A stretch of 64,000 bases of DNA, taken from Citrobacter sp. JGM124 (GTDB lineage Bacteria > Pseudomonadota > Gammaproteobacteria > Enterobacterales > Enterobacteriaceae). Position numbers and translations under genes: made by a program. How positions within the stretch are numbered: position 1 is the first letter of the stretch; each line of letters begins with the position of its first letter. The DNA lies in NCBI RefSeq assembly GCF_018257795.1, contig NZ_JAERJD010000004.1, forward strand, positions 186,001 through 250,000. The letters run 5' to 3'. The notes under the pieces were generated by a model, which made no database searches, had not been told where the DNA came from, and saw only the letters and a list, made by a program, of their open reading frames with translations. Shown one piece after another: positions 52,442 through 63,529 of the stretch.

Positions 52442-53104
52442 ATGGTTCGTTTTGAACACGTCAGTAAAGCCTATCTCGGCGGGAGACAAGCGTTGCAGGG
52501 GGTTACTTTCCACATGCAACCAGGCGAGATGGCGTTTCTGACCGGCCATTCCGGAGCAGGAAAGAGTACATTACTGAAGCTGATTTGTGGTATCGAACGG
52601 CCCAGCGATGGTCAAATCTTTTTCAGTGGTCACGATATCAGCCGGTTAAAAAGCCGCGAGGTGCCATTTCTTCGGCGTCAGATCGGTATGATCTTTCAGG
52701 ATCACCACCTGTTGATGGATAGAACCGTCTACGATAACGTTGCTATCCCACTGATTATCGCCGGGGCCAGTGGTGAAGATATTCGTCGTCGTGTTTGTGC
52801 GGCGCTGGATAAAGTTGGCCTGCTGGATAAGGCAAAAAACTTGCCGATTCAGCTTTCTGGCGGTGAGCAGCAAAGGGTGGGGATCGCCCGTGCTGTCGTT
52901 AATAAACCCGCGTTGTTACTGGCCGATGAGCCAACAGGCAACCTGGATGATGCGCTTTCAGAGGGTATTTTACGCCTGTTTGAAGAGTTTAACCGTGTTG
53001 GCGTTACCGTCTTAATGGCGACCCACGATATGGGACTTATCTCCCGCCGATCTTACCGTTCACTGACGTTAAGTAATGGTCATTTGCATGGAGGTGGCGG
53101 GTGA
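52442..53104 (+). CDS. ftsE: Cell division ATP-binding protein FtsE
   Basis: A 220-residue ABC-type ATPase that works with FtsX at the divisome to recruit and activate the EnvC-AmiA/AmiB amidase system. Walker A is [10 protein letters not shown], the signature is [12 protein letters not shown], and Walker B is [12 protein letters not shown]. It starts 2 bp after the ftsY stop and ends inside the ftsX start (4-bp overlap). The sequence is close to that of E. coli. Confidence 0.97.
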   Translation: MVRFEHVSKAYLGGRQALQGVTFHMQPGEMAFLTGHSGAGKSTLLKLICGIERPSDGQIFFSGHDISRLKSREVPFLRRQIGMIFQDHHLLMDRTVYDNVAIPLIIAGASGEDIRRRVCAALDKVGLLDKAKNLPIQLSGGEQQRVGIARAVVNKPALLLADEPTGNLDDALSEGILRLFEEFNRVGVTVLMATHDMGLISRRSYRSLTLSNGHLHGGGG

Positions 53105-54156
53105 ATAAACGGGAAGTAGTCAATATGGTTAAGCGTTTTAGCCATAAAATTAACGATCTGAACCCGTCTCGTCGACAAGGGGATGGTGCCCGTGGTGGAA
53201 AAAAACGCGGTAAGCCATCAAAGTCGAAGAGTAAGTCGTTAAAAGGGGGCATGAATGAGCAGTTTCGTTATGCCTGGGAAGGGGCGCTACAAGATCTCAA
53301 GAGCAAGCCGTTAGCGACATTTTTGACAGTGATGGTGATTGCAATCTCTCTGACGTTACCCAGTGTTTGTTTCATTGTTTATAAGAATGTGAATCAGGCG
53401 GCATCCCAGTATTATCCTTCCCCGCAAATTACGGTCTATCTGGATAAAGCACTGGATGATGATGCGGCCCAGCGAGTTCTTGGTACACTGGAGTCTGAAG
53501 AAGGTGTCGATAAGGTTAACTATCTTTCCCGGGATGAGGCATTAGGCGAGTTTCGTAACTGGTCTGGTTTTGGCGGAGCACTGGATATGCTGGAGGAAAA
53601 TCCTCTGCCTGCGGTGGCTATCGTGAATCCGAAAATAGATTTCCAAACCACGGAAAATCTGAATACCTTACGGGATCGTCTGGCACATGTTCAGGGTGTC
53701 GACGAAGTGCGTATGGATGACAGTTGGTTTGCGCGCCTGGCTGCTTTGACAGGGCTGGTGGGGCGGATTGCCGGCATGATTGGTATCTTGATGGTTGCTG
53801 CCGTGTTCCTGGTTATCGGTAACTCCGTCAGACTGAGTATTTTTGCACGTCGTGATACTATCAATGTGCAAAAATTGATCGGCGCTACCGACGGCTTTAT
53901 CCTGCGACCTTTTTTATATGGCGGGGCTCTGCTGGGTTTCAGCGGTGCATTTTTGTCGCTGATTTTATCTGAAATACTGGTCATGCGACTTTCATCTGCT
54001 GTTACGCAAGTAGCTCAGGTGTTTGGTACCCAGTTTTCGCTCAGTGGGTTAGGGTTTGATGAGTGCCTGTTACTCTTGCTGGTATCGTCGATGATTGGTT
54101 GGCTAGCAGCCTGGCTGGCGACGGTTCAACATTTACGACGTTTTACACCAGAGTAA
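53101..54156 (+). CDS. ftsX: Cell division membrane protein FtsX
   Basis: A 351-residue permease-like protein with four membrane segments and a periplasmic loop that binds EnvC. It begins with GTG overlapping the ftsE TGA (GTGA). The cytoplasmic N-terminus is basic and low in conservation; from [35 protein letters not shown] onward the sequence follows E. coli FtsX through to [13 protein letters not shown]. The operon order ftsY-ftsE-ftsX and the adjacent rpoH are the same as in E. coli. Confidence 0.96.
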   Translation: MNKREVVNMVKRFSHKINDLNPSRRQGDGARGGKKRGKPSKSKSKSLKGGMNEQFRYAWEGALQDLKSKPLATFLTVMVIAISLTLPSVCFIVYKNVNQAASQYYPSPQITVYLDKALDDDAAQRVLGTLESEEGVDKVNYLSRDEALGEFRNWSGFGGALDMLEENPLPAVAIVNPKIDFQTTENLNTLRDRLAHVQGVDEVRMDDSWFARLAALTGLVGRIAGMIGILMVAAVFLVIGNSVRLSIFARRDTINVQKLIGATDGFILRPFLYGGALLGFSGAFLSLILSEILVMRLSSAVTQVAQVFGTQFSLSGLGFDECLLLLLVSSMIGWLAAWLATVQHLRRFTPE

Positions 54157-54258
54157 CAATCCTTTGATATACTTATTCTCTGACGCTATGGGTTATTAAC
54201 GTGGGCAGAGAGTGAGTATCTTTGGATATCCCTGTGCCAAATAGCATGTGTGAGTAAC

Positions 54259-54305
54259 TTATCCACAAAATTATTTTGAACTTGTGGATAACGCGCTTGT
54301 CAGAG
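54259..54305 (+). promoter_or_regulatory. rpoH promoter region: two DnaA boxes and a sigma-E promoter
   Basis: A DnaA box TTATCCACA lies at 54259 and its exact inverse TTGTGGATAA at 54282. GAACTT at 54278-54283 is followed 16 bases later by TCAGA (54300), matching a sigma-E promoter like E. coli rpoH P3, which also overlaps DnaA boxes. Sigma-E control at high temperature and DnaA repression are therefore expected. Confidence 0.75.
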
Positions 54306-54401
54306 AGTAGTGAAGATAACTACCCGGTAGCCGGGACTGTTTTTTGTAGGGTTGTTTATTCTGATGACAGCCTGTAAGTAAGTCTCTAAGAGAGGGTTTG
54401 A

Positions 54402-55256
54402 ATGACCAAAGAAATGCAAAATTTAGCTTTAGCCCCTGTTGGTAACCTGGAATCTTATATCCGGGCTGCGAACGCCTGGCCGATGTTAACGGCTGAGGAA
54501 GAACAGGAGCTGGCTGAAAAGCTGCATTACGAGGGTAGTCTGGAAGCAGCTAAGCGGCTGATCCTTTCGCATCTCCGCTTTGTTGTTCATATTGCTCGTA
54601 ATTATTCTGGTTATGGTTTGCCGCAAGCAGACTTGATTCAGGAAGGGAATATTGGCCTGATGAAAGCGGTACGTCGCTTTAATCCTGAGGTGGGTGTTCG
54701 CCTGGTCTCTTTTGCAGTGCACTGGATCAAAGCTGAAATTCATGAATATGTGCTGCGCAACTGGCGCATCGTAAAAGTTGCGACCACCAAGGCACAGCGT
54801 AAATTGTTCTTTAATTTGCGTAAGAATAAGCAACGCTTAGGCTGGTTTAATCAGGAAGAAGTTGAACTGGTTGCCAGTGAGCTCGGGGTCACTAGCAAAG
54901 ACGTGCGTGAGATGGAATCACGTATGGCGGCGCAGGATATGACGTTTGACATGTCCAATGATGATGACTCAGAGAGTCAGCCAATGGCTCCGGTGCTGTT
55001 CCTTCAGGATAAATCCTCAAACTTTGCCGACGGTATTGAGGATGATAACTGGGATTCTCATGCAGCGGATAAGCTCAGTGACGCCATGATGGGGCTGGAC
55101 GAGCGTAGCCAGCAAATTATTCGTGCTCGCTGGCTTGATGAAGACAACAAAAGCACGCTACAAGAGCTTGCTGACCGTTATGGTGTGTCTGCCGAACGGG
55201 TTCGTCAGCTTGAAAAAAATGCGATGAAAAAACTTCGCGTGGCTATTGAAGCCTGA
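54402..55256 (+). CDS. rpoH: RNA polymerase heat-shock sigma factor RpoH (sigma-32)
   Basis: A 284-residue sigma factor. It has the [40 protein letters not shown] core of region 2, the RpoH-box-type segment [12 protein letters not shown], and the region 4 helix-turn-helix [28 protein letters not shown]. It directs transcription of heat-shock genes, including, by inference, prlC in this window. The ATG at 54402 follows AGAGAGG. The rpoH message of E. coli contains a thermosensor in its first 200 or so coding bases; whether it is conserved here was not tested. It lies 245 bp after ftsX with its own promoters. Confidence 0.97.
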   Translation: MTKEMQNLALAPVGNLESYIRAANAWPMLTAEEEQELAEKLHYEGSLEAAKRLILSHLRFVVHIARNYSGYGLPQADLIQEGNIGLMKAVRRFNPEVGVRLVSFAVHWIKAEIHEYVLRNWRIVKVATTKAQRKLFFNLRKNKQRLGWFNQEEVELVASELGVTSKDVREMESRMAAQDMTFDMSNDDDSESQPMAPVLFLQDKSSNFADGIEDDNWDSHAADKLSDAMMGLDERSQQIIRARWLDEDNKSTLQELADRYGVSAERVRQLEKNAMKKLRVAIEA

Positions 55257-55597
55257 TCCCTGTCTTCATTAGCAATATAAATATGGCCTGAGTTCGGCAG
55301 CTGCCGAATTCAGGTTTTTTTTGTCTGTTTCCAGTCACTCCTCCTGCCCATATCGTCTTCTTGCCACTATTTTCCTGTTAACAGGCGGTAAAACCGTTTT
55401 TTAACGCTTTTTTCCCACAGGCTTTGCTACGTGACAAAATTGTTATTCCATAAATCGCAAAATAAGGTATGTTTTTTAGCAGAGAATGCTGCAATGGCAC
55501 ATGTGTCGTTCCACCTAATTATTTTGATTAAAAATGTGCTGCATACACAACATAAAAAATACTAAACACAACACACAATAATATGGGGACTCTCAGG
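55257..55597. other. rpoH-livJ intergenic region
   Basis: After the rpoH terminator (to 55322), roughly 275 bp of AT-rich DNA precede livJ and presumably contain its promoter. In E. coli livJ is repressed by Lrp in the presence of leucine; no Lrp site could be assigned by eye here. No gene is seen. Confidence 0.5.
55287..55322 (+). terminator. Rho-independent terminator after rpoH
   Basis: A long stem (CCTGAGTTCGGCA with TGCCGAATTCAGG, one mismatch, GC loop) is followed by eight T, 30 bases after the rpoH stop codon. Confidence 0.9.
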
Positions 55598-56701
55598 ATG
55601 AAGATGACAGGCAAAGCCTTGCTGGCTGGCTGTATTGCGCTGGCCATGAGTAACGTCGCACTGGCAAAAGATATTCAAGTGGCTGTCGTCGGGGCGATGT
55701 CTGGCCCGGTTGCACAGTATGGCGACCAGGAGTTTACGGGTGCAGAGCAGGCTGTGGCGGATATCAATGCGAAAGGGGGGATTAACGGCGATAAACTGGT
55801 TATCACAAAATATGATGATGCATGTGACCCGAAACAAGCCGTCGCGGTAGCCAATAAAGTCGTTAATGATGGGATTAAGTACGTTATTGGGCACTTATGT
55901 TCTTCTTCGACTCAGCCCGCGTCTGATATCTATGAAGACGAAGGTATCATCATGATTACGCCAGCAGCAACCGCGCCGGAGCTGACATCTCGTGGCTATA
56001 AGTTAGTGCTGCGCACGACCGGTCTGGATTCTGACCAGGGGCCAACGGCCGCTAAATATATTCTGGATAAAGTGAAGCCACAGCGTATTGCGATCATTCA
56101 TGATAAGCAGCAGTACGGTGAAGGCCTGGCGCGTGCCGTTCAGGACAACCTCAAAGCTGGTGGCGGTAATATCGTCTTCTTTGATGGTGTCACCGCTGGT
56201 GAGAAGGACTTCTCAACCCTGATTGCTCGCCTGAAGAAAGACAACATCGACTTTGTTTACTATGGCGGTTATCACCCAGAAATGGGGCAGATTTTGCGCC
56301 AGGCGCGTGCTGCAGGCCTGAAAACCCAGTTTATGGGGCCGGAAGGTGTGGCCAACGTGTCCCTGTCTAATATTGCCGGTGAATCTGCGGACGGCTTACT
56401 GGTTACCAAACCGAAGAATTATGACCAGATTCCTGCGAACCAGCCAATTGTTGAAGCCATCAAAGAGAAAAAGCAAGATCCCAGCGGTGCCTTTGTCTGG
56501 ACCACTTACGCTGCGGTTCAGTCCCTGGCTGACGGGCTGAAAAAATCATCTGATCCTGCGGAAATCGCCAACTATTTGAAGGGCACAACCGTTGAAACAG
56601 TGATGGGCCCGCTGTCATGGAATGAAAAAGGCGATCTGAAAGGTTTTGAGTTCGGTGTCTTTACCTGGAATGCTGACGGCACATCGACTGACGCAAAATA
56701 A
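55598..56701 (+). CDS. livJ: Leucine/isoleucine/valine-binding protein LivJ
   Basis: A 367-residue periplasmic binding protein for branched-chain amino acids, the same length as E. coli LivJ. The signal peptide ends NVALA, and the mature protein starts [23 protein letters not shown]. The domain includes [38 protein letters not shown] and the [20 protein letters not shown] hinge region. LivJ differs from LivK by [11 protein letters not shown] and YHPEMGQ, which are both present. GGGGA lies 8 bases before the ATG at 55598; an in-frame ATG at 55583 is possible. It shares LivHMGF with LivK. Confidence 0.95.
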   Translation: MKMTGKALLAGCIALAMSNVALAKDIQVAVVGAMSGPVAQYGDQEFTGAEQAVADINAKGGINGDKLVITKYDDACDPKQAVAVANKVVNDGIKYVIGHLCSSSTQPASDIYEDEGIIMITPAATAPELTSRGYKLVLRTTGLDSDQGPTAAKYILDKVKPQRIAIIHDKQQYGEGLARAVQDNLKAGGGNIVFFDGVTAGEKDFSTLIARLKKDNIDFVYYGGYHPEMGQILRQARAAGLKTQFMGPEGVANVSLSNIAGESADGLLVTKPKNYDQIPANQPIVEAIKEKKQDPSGAFVWTTYAAVQSLADGLKKSSDPAEIANYLKGTTVETVMGPLSWNEKGDLKGFEFGVFTWNADGTSTDAK

Positions 56702-57216
56702 TTTTTGAGCCTGAAGTCGCTGGCCGACTCTGATGTTTTTTAGTTTCAGCACCATGAAAACAGTGTCTGAAGGTGGGTGACCCACTGATTCAGACACTGT
56801 TTTTTTATTGTTTTTAATACATTATTTCCGCTCAGTGGATTGCCGTAAGCTGGTAATGTATGGCTACAGCGTCTTCGAGTGGGGGAGTGCGTTAAAAATG
56901 CTGATGCCACCCGTTTTTTCTGCCGCGTTCAGACGGAACTTTGTGCTTTGCGGGTAGGCCATCACCAGAGAGATAATTTCGCCTGTCGCCATGCTAACTT
57001 TTTGTAGCTCGCTGACACACTGAATTAAGCCGCCTCTGCCGGGGGGCTCAATCAATTCACACTACAACGTATTCCGATCATCTTCCGTAGCCATCAGCCG
57101 GATTTACCGAGTAAAGAGCGAGGCCCGGATACATTTAATCGCGTGACTCATACCATTTCCCATAAAAGACGGTACACAGACCCCCTTTCATAGAGTACCC
57201 GATACACATGTTAGTT
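56702..57216. other. Intergenic region after livJ with no clear gene
   Basis: This 515-bp stretch holds the livJ terminator and about 400 bp of sequence beyond it. A 63-codon minus-strand frame (56864-57055) and an adjacent shorter frame read as protein-like but lack ribosome-binding sites and recognisable families; they may be remnants of a decayed gene. I assign no gene here. Confidence 0.45.
56757..56806 (+). terminator. Rho-independent terminator after livJ
   Basis: AAAACAGTGTCTGAA pairs with TTCAGACACTG and the start of the T run; the central 17 bases contain an inner hairpin GTGGG/CCCAC. Seven T follow. It separates livJ from the rest of the liv genes. Confidence 0.92.
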
Positions 57217-57633
57217 TTAGCTCAGGGGCATCTTCATTGATGGTGCGCTGTGCGCTATAAAACCATTCCGGTCGTAAAATGGGATTGCTTCTTTTCTGGC
57301 ATCAAGGAACACAAAGTTCATATTTCTACTCTTTGATTCTGCGATAGCAAAATCCAGTAATGCTTTTCCGACGCCACAACGTCTTATTGTCGCATCGACA
57401 ACTAAATCATCAATATGGAGATGAAATCCTCTGGCCAGAGTATGGACGGGACGAAACCCCATTAAACCTATCACGCTTTCATCGCTAAATGCGCCAATCA
57501 GTTCGTAACCGTTCAATGACTGAATCCTGACGCTTTCAATAAATTTTTCTTTGGCGATGTTTCGTAGCTGTGCGATCAGGGGATAAACATTTTCCCACTC
57601 AAGTGGAAGCAGCCTTCTGATTAACATATTCAT
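57217..57633 (-). CDS. GNAT-family N-acetyltransferase
   Basis: A 138-residue protein with the GNAT fold. The acetyl-CoA site is visible in LHIDDLVVDATIRRCGVGKALLDFAI (the R/Q-x-x-G-x-G/A type motif RRCGVG) and the C-terminal VFLDARKEAIPFYDRNGFIAHS motif. The substrate is unknown. It is located between livJ and panM, on the same strand as panM. E. coli has no such gene here, so it is probably an accessory insertion. It starts with an ATG at 57633; the second codon group MLIRR (57627) is also possible. Confidence 0.75.
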   Translation of the reverse strand: MNMLIRRLLPLEWENVYPLIAQLRNIAKEKFIESVRIQSLNGYELIGAFSDESVIGLMGFRPVHTLARGFHLHIDDLVVDATIRRCGVGKALLDFAIAESKSRNMNFVFLDARKEAIPFYDRNGFIAHSAPSMKMPLS

Positions 57634-57836
57634 ACCGCCCTAATTTAACATAATGTTATGATTTATAGGCTAATAATTTAGTGTCAGCAATAGAACGGTT
57701 GTGTTAGACAAGGCCAGCTCTTCGACGGTTTTTTTTATCTCATCAGCCGTTGTGCGGTGTGTTGCGACCGTTCTTTTTCCTGTTGTCTGGCCATCATTCT
57801 GATGGATACCCTGAAATTAGCTCCCTAATACGCAGG

Positions 57837-58217
57837 CTATTTTTCCCAATCCAGTCCTTGTGCTTTGAAACCGAGTGCCTGGCTAAAGGCTTGCATGATA
57901 TCCCGATTTTCTACCCCCTCAGCACTTATTTTCCAGTGCGTTACCATTGGGTTATCGCGCAGAATTTCTTCCACTAAATACTGCCCGACACCACGACGAC
58001 GGGTAATCTCACGGATATTAAGTGCCAATAATATGCCATGGGTATCCCTCAGGTTTACACGTACTGCCCCCAGTAAACGGTCATTAAATTTGGCCGCATA
58101 AAGGCGATTGTTTTCGCTGATATTTAGTGAGGTAGCAGAATTCTCAGGCCATATCTTTCCAAGATCAATCTTATCCTGGGTATTAGGCTCGAACAGACGA
58201 ATGATGGTGAGTTTCAT
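57837..58217 (-). CDS. panM: PanM (PanZ), PanD maturation factor and acetyl-CoA sensor
   Basis: A 126-residue GNAT-like protein matching E. coli PanM (formerly YhhK). The start MKLTIIRLFEPNTQDKIDLGKIWPE, the acetyl-CoA-binding REITRRRGVGQYLVEEILR and the C-terminal SQALGFKAQGLDWEK are all present. It promotes autocleavage of pro-aspartate decarboxylase (PanD) and, with acetyl-CoA, limits pantothenate synthesis. ATG at 58217 is chosen by the match; five extra upstream codons are not conserved. It lies between livJ and livK on the opposite strand, as in E. coli. Confidence 0.92.
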   Translation of the reverse strand: MKLTIIRLFEPNTQDKIDLGKIWPENSATSLNISENNRLYAAKFNDRLLGAVRVNLRDTHGILLALNIREITRRRGVGQYLVEEILRDNPMVTHWKISAEGVENRDIMQAFSQALGFKAQGLDWEK

Positions 58218-58612
58218 AAATAGGCAAACCAAAAAGAGGGTAAACAGTGAGTGTAACCAATTTATTCTCCCCAGACGCTTTAACTTTTTTGCTGCTTTGT
58301 AAGGGGGTTTAATTCATGTTCAGTGCATTATCCAGAGCTAAACATCATAGATGATTAATGCATCAGAACAACATGCTAATTTGTAGTGGATTATTCGGCG
58401 CATTGTATCGCTATTTTATGCTGCCAGACATGCTTTTTTTTGTTTCACTCTGATGAAATACAGAATAATATCTCTAGTTAATCACATGAAATATAGAGAG
58501 TTTAGTTGCGTTTGATGTTACATATCGCGCTAACTCCTTCAAGTCATTAATAAAAACAAGTGTTGGTGATAAAGCACTGTTTGTTTTTTAATCGCACCAG
58601 AGGGCAGAGAAA
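58218..58612. promoter_or_regulatory. Divergent panM/livK upstream region
   Basis: This 395-bp region between divergent panM and livK contains the livK promoter and leader. The last 60 bases before livK are T-rich (GTTTGTTTTTTAATC). In E. coli livKHMGF is controlled by Lrp and leucine. No gene or distinct operator was assigned. Confidence 0.5.
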
Positions 58613-59722
58613 ATGAGAATGAACGCGAAGACATTACTGGCCGGGTTAGTTGCTCTGGCGGTGTCTCACGCGGCAACCGCTGAAGATATTAAAGTGGCTG
58701 TTGTAGGGGCGATGTCAGGCCCGGTAGCACAATGGGGTGACATGGAGTTCAATGGTGCCCGCCAGGCCATCAAAGATATTAATGCTAAAGGCGGTATTAA
58801 AGGGAATAAACTGGTTGCGCTGGAATACGATGATGCCTGTGACCCTAAACAGGCGGTCGCTGTGGCAAATAAAATCGTTAACGACGGGGTGAAGTACGTT
58901 ATTGGTCACCTCTGCTCTTCATCAACTCAGCCTGCTTCTGATATTTATGAAGATGAAGGCATTCTAATGATCTCCCCTGGGGCAACCAACCCAGAGCTGA
59001 CCCAACGCGGTTATCAGACCATTATGCGTACTGCTGGTCTGGACTCTTCCCAGGGGCCAACTGCCGCAAAATACATTCTTGATCATGTGAAACCACAGCG
59101 TATCGGTATCATTCACGACAAACAGCAATATGGTGAAGGACTGGCACGTTCTGTTCGTGACGAGTTGAGTAAAAACGGTGCCAATATTGTCTTCTTTGAC
59201 GGTATCACTGCGGGTGATAAAGATTTCTCTACTCTGGTTGCGCGTTTGCAAAAAGAGAATATCGATTTTGTTTACTACGGTGGTTATTACCCAGAAATGG
59301 GGCAAATTTTGCGCCAGGCGCGTTCTGTTGGCTTGAAAACCCAGTTTATGGGGCCTGAAGGTGTCGGTAATGCGTCTCTGTCTAATATTGCCGGTGATGC
59401 GGGTGAAGGCATGCTGGTAACTATGCCAAAACGCTATGACCAGGATCCTGCTAACAAAGTTATTGTGGACGAACTGGTCGCCGAGAAGAAAGATGCGACA
59501 GGACCTTATGTCTGGATCACTTATGCCGCGGTACAGTCCCTGGCACAGGCTCTCGAACGCAGTGACAGTACTGATCCGGTTGAGCTGGCGAAAGACTTAA
59601 AAGAAAAAGGCGCTGATACGGTTATTGGACCACTGAAATGGGACGAAAAAGGCGATCTGAAAGGATTTGAATTTGGTGTCTTCCAGTGGCATGCGGACGG
59701 TTCATCTACCGTGGCGAAATAA
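58613..59722 (+). CDS. livK: Leucine-specific binding protein LivK
   Basis: A 369-residue periplasmic binding protein with a signal peptide ending AATA. It is about as similar to LivJ as in E. coli but carries the LivK-type residues [43 protein letters not shown] and YYPEMGQ. It gives the LivHMGF permease specificity for leucine. An alternative start two codons downstream is possible. It is the first gene of the livKHMGF operon. A stable hairpin (59744-59765) separates it from livH. Confidence 0.96.
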   Translation: MRMNAKTLLAGLVALAVSHAATAEDIKVAVVGAMSGPVAQWGDMEFNGARQAIKDINAKGGIKGNKLVALEYDDACDPKQAVAVANKIVNDGVKYVIGHLCSSSTQPASDIYEDEGILMISPGATNPELTQRGYQTIMRTAGLDSSQGPTAAKYILDHVKPQRIGIIHDKQQYGEGLARSVRDELSKNGANIVFFDGITAGDKDFSTLVARLQKENIDFVYYGGYYPEMGQILRQARSVGLKTQFMGPEGVGNASLSNIAGDAGEGMLVTMPKRYDQDPANKVIVDELVAEKKDATGPYVWITYAAVQSLAQALERSDSTDPVELAKDLKEKGADTVIGPLKWDEKGDLKGFEFGVFQWHADGSSTVAK

Positions 59723-59743
59723 CCACAGCCCTCTGTTATTTAC

Positions 59744-59765
59744 CCTTCCGGGTCTGCCCGGAAGG
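59744..59765 (+). terminator. Intercistronic hairpin between livK and livH
   Basis: CCTTCCGGG pairs exactly with CCCGGAAGG across a 4-base loop, in the 60-bp gap. With no U tract, it more likely stabilises the upstream livK mRNA or attenuates partially than terminates fully. Higher expression of a binding protein than of its membrane partners would result. Confidence 0.6.
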
Positions 59766-59782
59766 CATTAAAAGGTTATGTT

Positions 59783-60709
59783 ATGTCCGAGCAGTTTCTT
59801 TACTTCCTGCAGCAGATGTTTAATGGCGTCACGCTGGGCAGCACCTACGCGCTGATAGCCATTGGCTATACCATGGTGTATGGCATTATCGGCATGATTA
59901 ACTTTGCCCACGGTGAAGTTTACATGATAGGTAGCTATGTCTCCTTTATGATCATCGCTGCCCTGATGATGCTCGGTATAGATGTCGGCTGGATGCTAAT
60001 TGGTGCGGGCTTTATTGGCGCAATTATTATTGCCAGTGCCTATGGCTGGAGTATTGAACGCGTGGCGTATCGCCCGGTTCGTAGCTCCAAACGTTTGATT
60101 GCGCTTATCTCCGCCATCGGGATGTCCATATTTTTACAGAACTACGTCAGTCTGACGGAAGGGTCACGGGATATTGCCCTGCCCAACCTTTTTAATGGGC
60201 AATGGATTGTTGGCGTCAGTGAGAACTTTACCGCCACGATTACGACCATGCAGTTTGTTATCTGGGTGGTGACCTTCCTCGCTATGCTGGCACTGACGCT
60301 GTTTATTCGTTATTCCCGCATGGGGCGCGCTTGTCGTGCTTGTGCCGAAGATTTGAAGATGGCCAGCCTGCTGGGTATCAATACCGATCGTGTTATCTCC
60401 CTTACCTTTGTGATTGGCGCTGCAATGGCAGCGGTTGCCGGTGTGCTACTGGGGCAGTTTTATGGCGTAATTAGCCCATATATCGGTTTTATGGCCGGGA
60501 TGAAAGCCTTTACTGCAGCAGTGCTGGGGGGAATTGGGAGTATCCCCGGGGCCATGATCGGTGGTCTGATTCTGGGTATCGCTGAAGCGCTAACTTCAGC
60601 TTATTTAAGTACTGAATATAAAGATGTCGTCTCCTTTGCGCTGCTTATCGGTGTGTTGCTGGTGATGCCAACCGGTATTCTGGGCCGTCCGGAGGTTGAG
60701 AAAGTATGA
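59783..60709 (+). CDS. livH: Branched-chain amino acid ABC permease LivH
   Basis: A 308-residue inner-membrane permease. It starts [52 protein letters not shown], with multiple hydrophobic segments, and carries the family motif GLVGRAC-type [21 protein letters not shown] and the [17 protein letters not shown] signature. Together with LivM it forms the transport channel. AAAAGG lies upstream of ATG, and the 3' end overlaps livM by 4 bp. Confidence 0.96.
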   Translation: MSEQFLYFLQQMFNGVTLGSTYALIAIGYTMVYGIIGMINFAHGEVYMIGSYVSFMIIAALMMLGIDVGWMLIGAGFIGAIIIASAYGWSIERVAYRPVRSSKRLIALISAIGMSIFLQNYVSLTEGSRDIALPNLFNGQWIVGVSENFTATITTMQFVIWVVTFLAMLALTLFIRYSRMGRACRACAEDLKMASLLGINTDRVISLTFVIGAAMAAVAGVLLGQFYGVISPYIGFMAGMKAFTAAVLGGIGSIPGAMIGGLILGIAEALTSAYLSTEYKDVVSFALLIGVLLVMPTGILGRPEVEKV

Positions 60710-61983
60710 AACCTATGCACATTGTTTTCTCCCTGCTTTCGGGGGTGATGTTTTTCATTCTTGCATCGGTATTTATGGGTGTTCAGCTAAGTCTTTCAGG
60801 TACTAAGCTGGTGGTGAATAGTGCCAGCGATGTTCGCTGGCAGTGGGTCTGGATTGGTACTGCGGTTGTATTTATTTTTCAGCTGTTACGTCCTTTATTT
60901 ACCAAAGGCATGAAAAAAATCACTGGGCCAGCATTTGTGTTACCGACACTGGATGGTTCAACACCGAAGCAGAAATTGTTCTTGCTGGCTCTGCTGGTTA
61001 TTGCGGTTGCCTGGCCATTTATGGTGTCCCGCGGGTCGATTGATATCGCCACCCTGACCATGATCTACATTATTCTTGGCCTGGGTCTGAATGTGGTGGT
61101 TGGATTATCGGGCTTACTGGTGCTGGGCTATGGTGGTTTTTATGCTATTGGGGCTTATACCTTTGCATTGCTGAACCACTACTATGGTCTTGGTTTCTGG
61201 ACGTGCTTGCCGTTAGCCGGTTTGGTTGCCGCTGCAGCAGGTTTTTTACTGGGTTTCCCCGTCTTACGTTTGCGGGGAGACTATCTGGCGATTGTGACCC
61301 TGGGTTTTGGTGAAATTGTCCGTATTTTGCTGCTCAATAATACATCGTTTACTGGTGGCCCTAACGGTATCAGCCAGATCCCTAAACCAACCTTCTTTGG
61401 CCTTGAATTCAGTCGTACAGCCCGTGAAGGGGGCTGGGATACTTTCAGTAACTTCTTCAATGTGAGCTATGACCCAAGTGACCGTGTTGTGTTCCTCTAT
61501 TTAGTGGCACTGTTGCTGGTCGTGATCACGCTGTTTGTGATTAACCGTCTGTTACGTATGCCACTGGGGCGTGCCTGGGAAGCATTGCGTGAAGATGAAA
61601 TCGCCTGTCGTTCTCTGGGATTAAGCCCGCGTCGTATTAAGCTGACCGCTTTTACCATCAGTGCTGCGTTTGCAGGATTCGCCGGTACTTTGTTTGCGGC
61701 TCGTCAGGGGTTTGTCAGCCCTGAATCCTTCACCTTTGCGGAGTCAGCCTTTGTACTGGCCATCGTGGTTCTGGGTGGGATGGGGTCACAATTCGCGGTT
61801 ATCCTGGCGGCAGTATTGCTGGTTGTGTCCCGTGAGATGATGCGTGATTTGAACGAGTACAGCATGTTGGTACTGGGTGGCTTGATGGTTCTGATGATGA
61901 TTTGGCGTCCGCAAGGCTTGTTACCGATGACCCGTCCACATTTGAAACTGAAAACAATGGATGCGAAAGGAGAACAGGCATGA
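60706..61983 (+). CDS. livM: Branched-chain amino acid ABC permease LivM
   Basis: A 425-residue inner-membrane permease with about ten hydrophobic segments. It has the [52 protein letters not shown] and [25 protein letters not shown] blocks, and the [18 protein letters not shown] signature. It pairs with LivH. Start and stop overlap neighbouring genes by ATGA, so the operon is translationally coupled. Length matches E. coli LivM. Confidence 0.96.
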   Translation: MKPMHIVFSLLSGVMFFILASVFMGVQLSLSGTKLVVNSASDVRWQWVWIGTAVVFIFQLLRPLFTKGMKKITGPAFVLPTLDGSTPKQKLFLLALLVIAVAWPFMVSRGSIDIATLTMIYIILGLGLNVVVGLSGLLVLGYGGFYAIGAYTFALLNHYYGLGFWTCLPLAGLVAAAAGFLLGFPVLRLRGDYLAIVTLGFGEIVRILLLNNTSFTGGPNGISQIPKPTFFGLEFSRTAREGGWDTFSNFFNVSYDPSDRVVFLYLVALLLVVITLFVINRLLRMPLGRAWEALREDEIACRSLGLSPRRIKLTAFTISAAFAGFAGTLFAARQGFVSPESFTFAESAFVLAIVVLGGMGSQFAVILAAVLLVVSREMMRDLNEYSMLVLGGLMVLMMIWRPQGLLPMTRPHLKLKTMDAKGEQA

Positions 61984-62747
61984 GTCAGCCCTTGTTATCC
62001 GTCAGCGGACTGATGATGCGTTTTGGCGGGCTTCTTGCCGTTAACAACGTATCACTTGAGTTACATGCCGGGGAAATTGTTTCGCTTATTGGCCCGAATG
62101 GTGCAGGTAAAACGACGGTCTTTAACTGTCTGACGGGCTTTTATAAACCTACTGATGGCCAGATCCTTTTAGGTGAGAAGCACCTGGAAGGTTTGCCCGG
62201 GCAGGAGATCGCTCGCCTGGGTGTGGTCAGAACGTTTCAACATGTGCGCCTGTTCCGTGAAATGACGGTGATTGAAAACCTGCTGGTTGCACAGCACATG
62301 CAGCTGAAGACAGGGCTTTTTTCTGGCTTGTTTAAAACCCCTGGCTTCCGTCATGCTCAGTCAGCGGCGCTGGACAGAGCGGCTGACTGGCTTCAGCGCA
62401 TTGGCTTGTTAGAACAAGCGAACCGGCAGGCCAGTAATTTGGCCTATGGTGATCAGCGGCGTCTGGAAATTGCGCGTTGCATGGTGACCCAGCCAGAAAT
62501 TTTAATGCTGGATGAACCTGCTGCTGGCCTGAACCCGAAAGAGACTCAAGAACTTAATGAGTTAATCATGGAATTGCGTAACCATCACAAGACCACGGTA
62601 TTGCTGATTGAGCATGATATGAAACTGGTGATGGGAATTTCTGATCGTATCTACGTGGTGAATCAGGGAACGCCGTTGGCGAATGGTACGCCGGAACAAA
62701 TTCGTAATAATCCTGATGTGATCCGTGCCTATTTGGGCGAAGCATAG
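61980..62747 (+). CDS. livG: Branched-chain amino acid ABC ATPase LivG
   Basis: A 255-residue ATPase. Walker A is [11 protein letters not shown], the signature region is [15 protein letters not shown] (LivG has an atypical LAYGxQR signature), and Walker B is [12 protein letters not shown]. The ATG at 61980 overlaps the livM TGA (ATGA) and matches the E. coli start MSQPLLSV; the longer frame to 61902 is inside livM. It pairs with LivF. Confidence 0.95.
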   Translation: MSQPLLSVSGLMMRFGGLLAVNNVSLELHAGEIVSLIGPNGAGKTTVFNCLTGFYKPTDGQILLGEKHLEGLPGQEIARLGVVRTFQHVRLFREMTVIENLLVAQHMQLKTGLFSGLFKTPGFRHAQSAALDRAADWLQRIGLLEQANRQASNLAYGDQRRLEIARCMVTQPEILMLDEPAAGLNPKETQELNELIMELRNHHKTTVLLIEHDMKLVMGISDRIYVVNQGTPLANGTPEQIRNNPDVIRAYLGEA

Positions 62748-62761
62748 GGGTGAGGCCGAGA

Positions 62762-63475
62762 ATGGAAAATATCATATTGTCGTTTGACAAAGTCAGTGCC
62801 CACTACGGAAAGATCCAGGCATTACACGAGGTCAGCCTGCACATCAGACAAGGAGAGATCGTTACCCTGATTGGGGCGAACGGGGCTGGGAAGACGACGC
62901 TGTTGGGGGCGCTCTGTGGGGACCCTCGGGCTTCGAGTGGACGTATTGTATTTGACGGTAAAGATATTACCGACTGGCACACGGCCCGTATTATGCGTGA
63001 GGCAGTTGCGATTGTCCCGGAAGGCCGCCGTGTGTTTTCTCGTATGACCGTCGAGGAAAATCTCGCCATGGGCGGCTTCTTTGCTGATCGAGACCAGTTT
63101 AATGAACGTATTGAGCGTATCTACAAGCTGTTCCCACGTCTGCATGAACGCCGTATTCAGCGTGCTGGCACGATGTCTGGTGGTGAACAGCAAATGCTGG
63201 CCATTGGACGCGCATTGATGAGTCAGCCTCGTTTATTGTTACTTGACGAACCTTCACTGGGGCTGGCACCCATTATCATCCAGCAGATTTTCGACACCAT
63301 CGAGCAGCTGCGTAGTGAAGGGATGACCATCTTCCTGGTTGAACAGAACGCAAACCAGGCATTGAAACTGGCTGACCGTGGTTATGTGCTGGAAAACGGC
63401 CATGTGGTGCTGGAAGATACCGGGGATGCTTTGCTGGCCAACGAGGCTGTGCGTAGTGCTTATCTCGGGGGATAG
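62762..63475 (+). CDS. livF: Branched-chain amino acid ABC ATPase LivF
   Basis: A 237-residue ATPase that pairs with LivG. Walker A is GANGAGKTTLL, the signature is MSGGEQQMLAIGRAL, and Walker B is LLLLDEPSLGLAP. ATG at 62762 is preferred to the upstream frame start because GAGG precedes it and the protein aligns with E. coli LivF (237 residues). It lies 14 bp after livG. A long hairpin follows. Confidence 0.95.
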   Translation: MENIILSFDKVSAHYGKIQALHEVSLHIRQGEIVTLIGANGAGKTTLLGALCGDPRASSGRIVFDGKDITDWHTARIMREAVAIVPEGRRVFSRMTVEENLAMGGFFADRDQFNERIERIYKLFPRLHERRIQRAGTMSGGEQQMLAIGRALMSQPRLLLLDEPSLGLAPIIIQQIFDTIEQLRSEGMTIFLVEQNANQALKLADRGYVLENGHVVLEDTGDALLANEAVRSAYLGG

Positions 63476-63490
63476 TGCCCCTGCATGAGT

Positions 63491-63529
63491 TTACCCCATC
63501 AATAACCTGGCGGGTTATTGATGGGGTAA
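63491..63529 (+). terminator. 17-bp perfect hairpin after livF
   Basis: TTACCCCATCAATAACC pairs without a mismatch to GGTTATTGATGGGGTAA across a 5-base loop, 15 bases after the livF stop codon. There is no T tract after it. It probably ends or stabilises the liv message. Confidence 0.7.

Noticed and set aside
56864-57055. 63-codon minus-strand frame after livJ
   Set aside because: No ribosome-binding site and no recognised family; noted only as a possible remnant in the intergenic entry.
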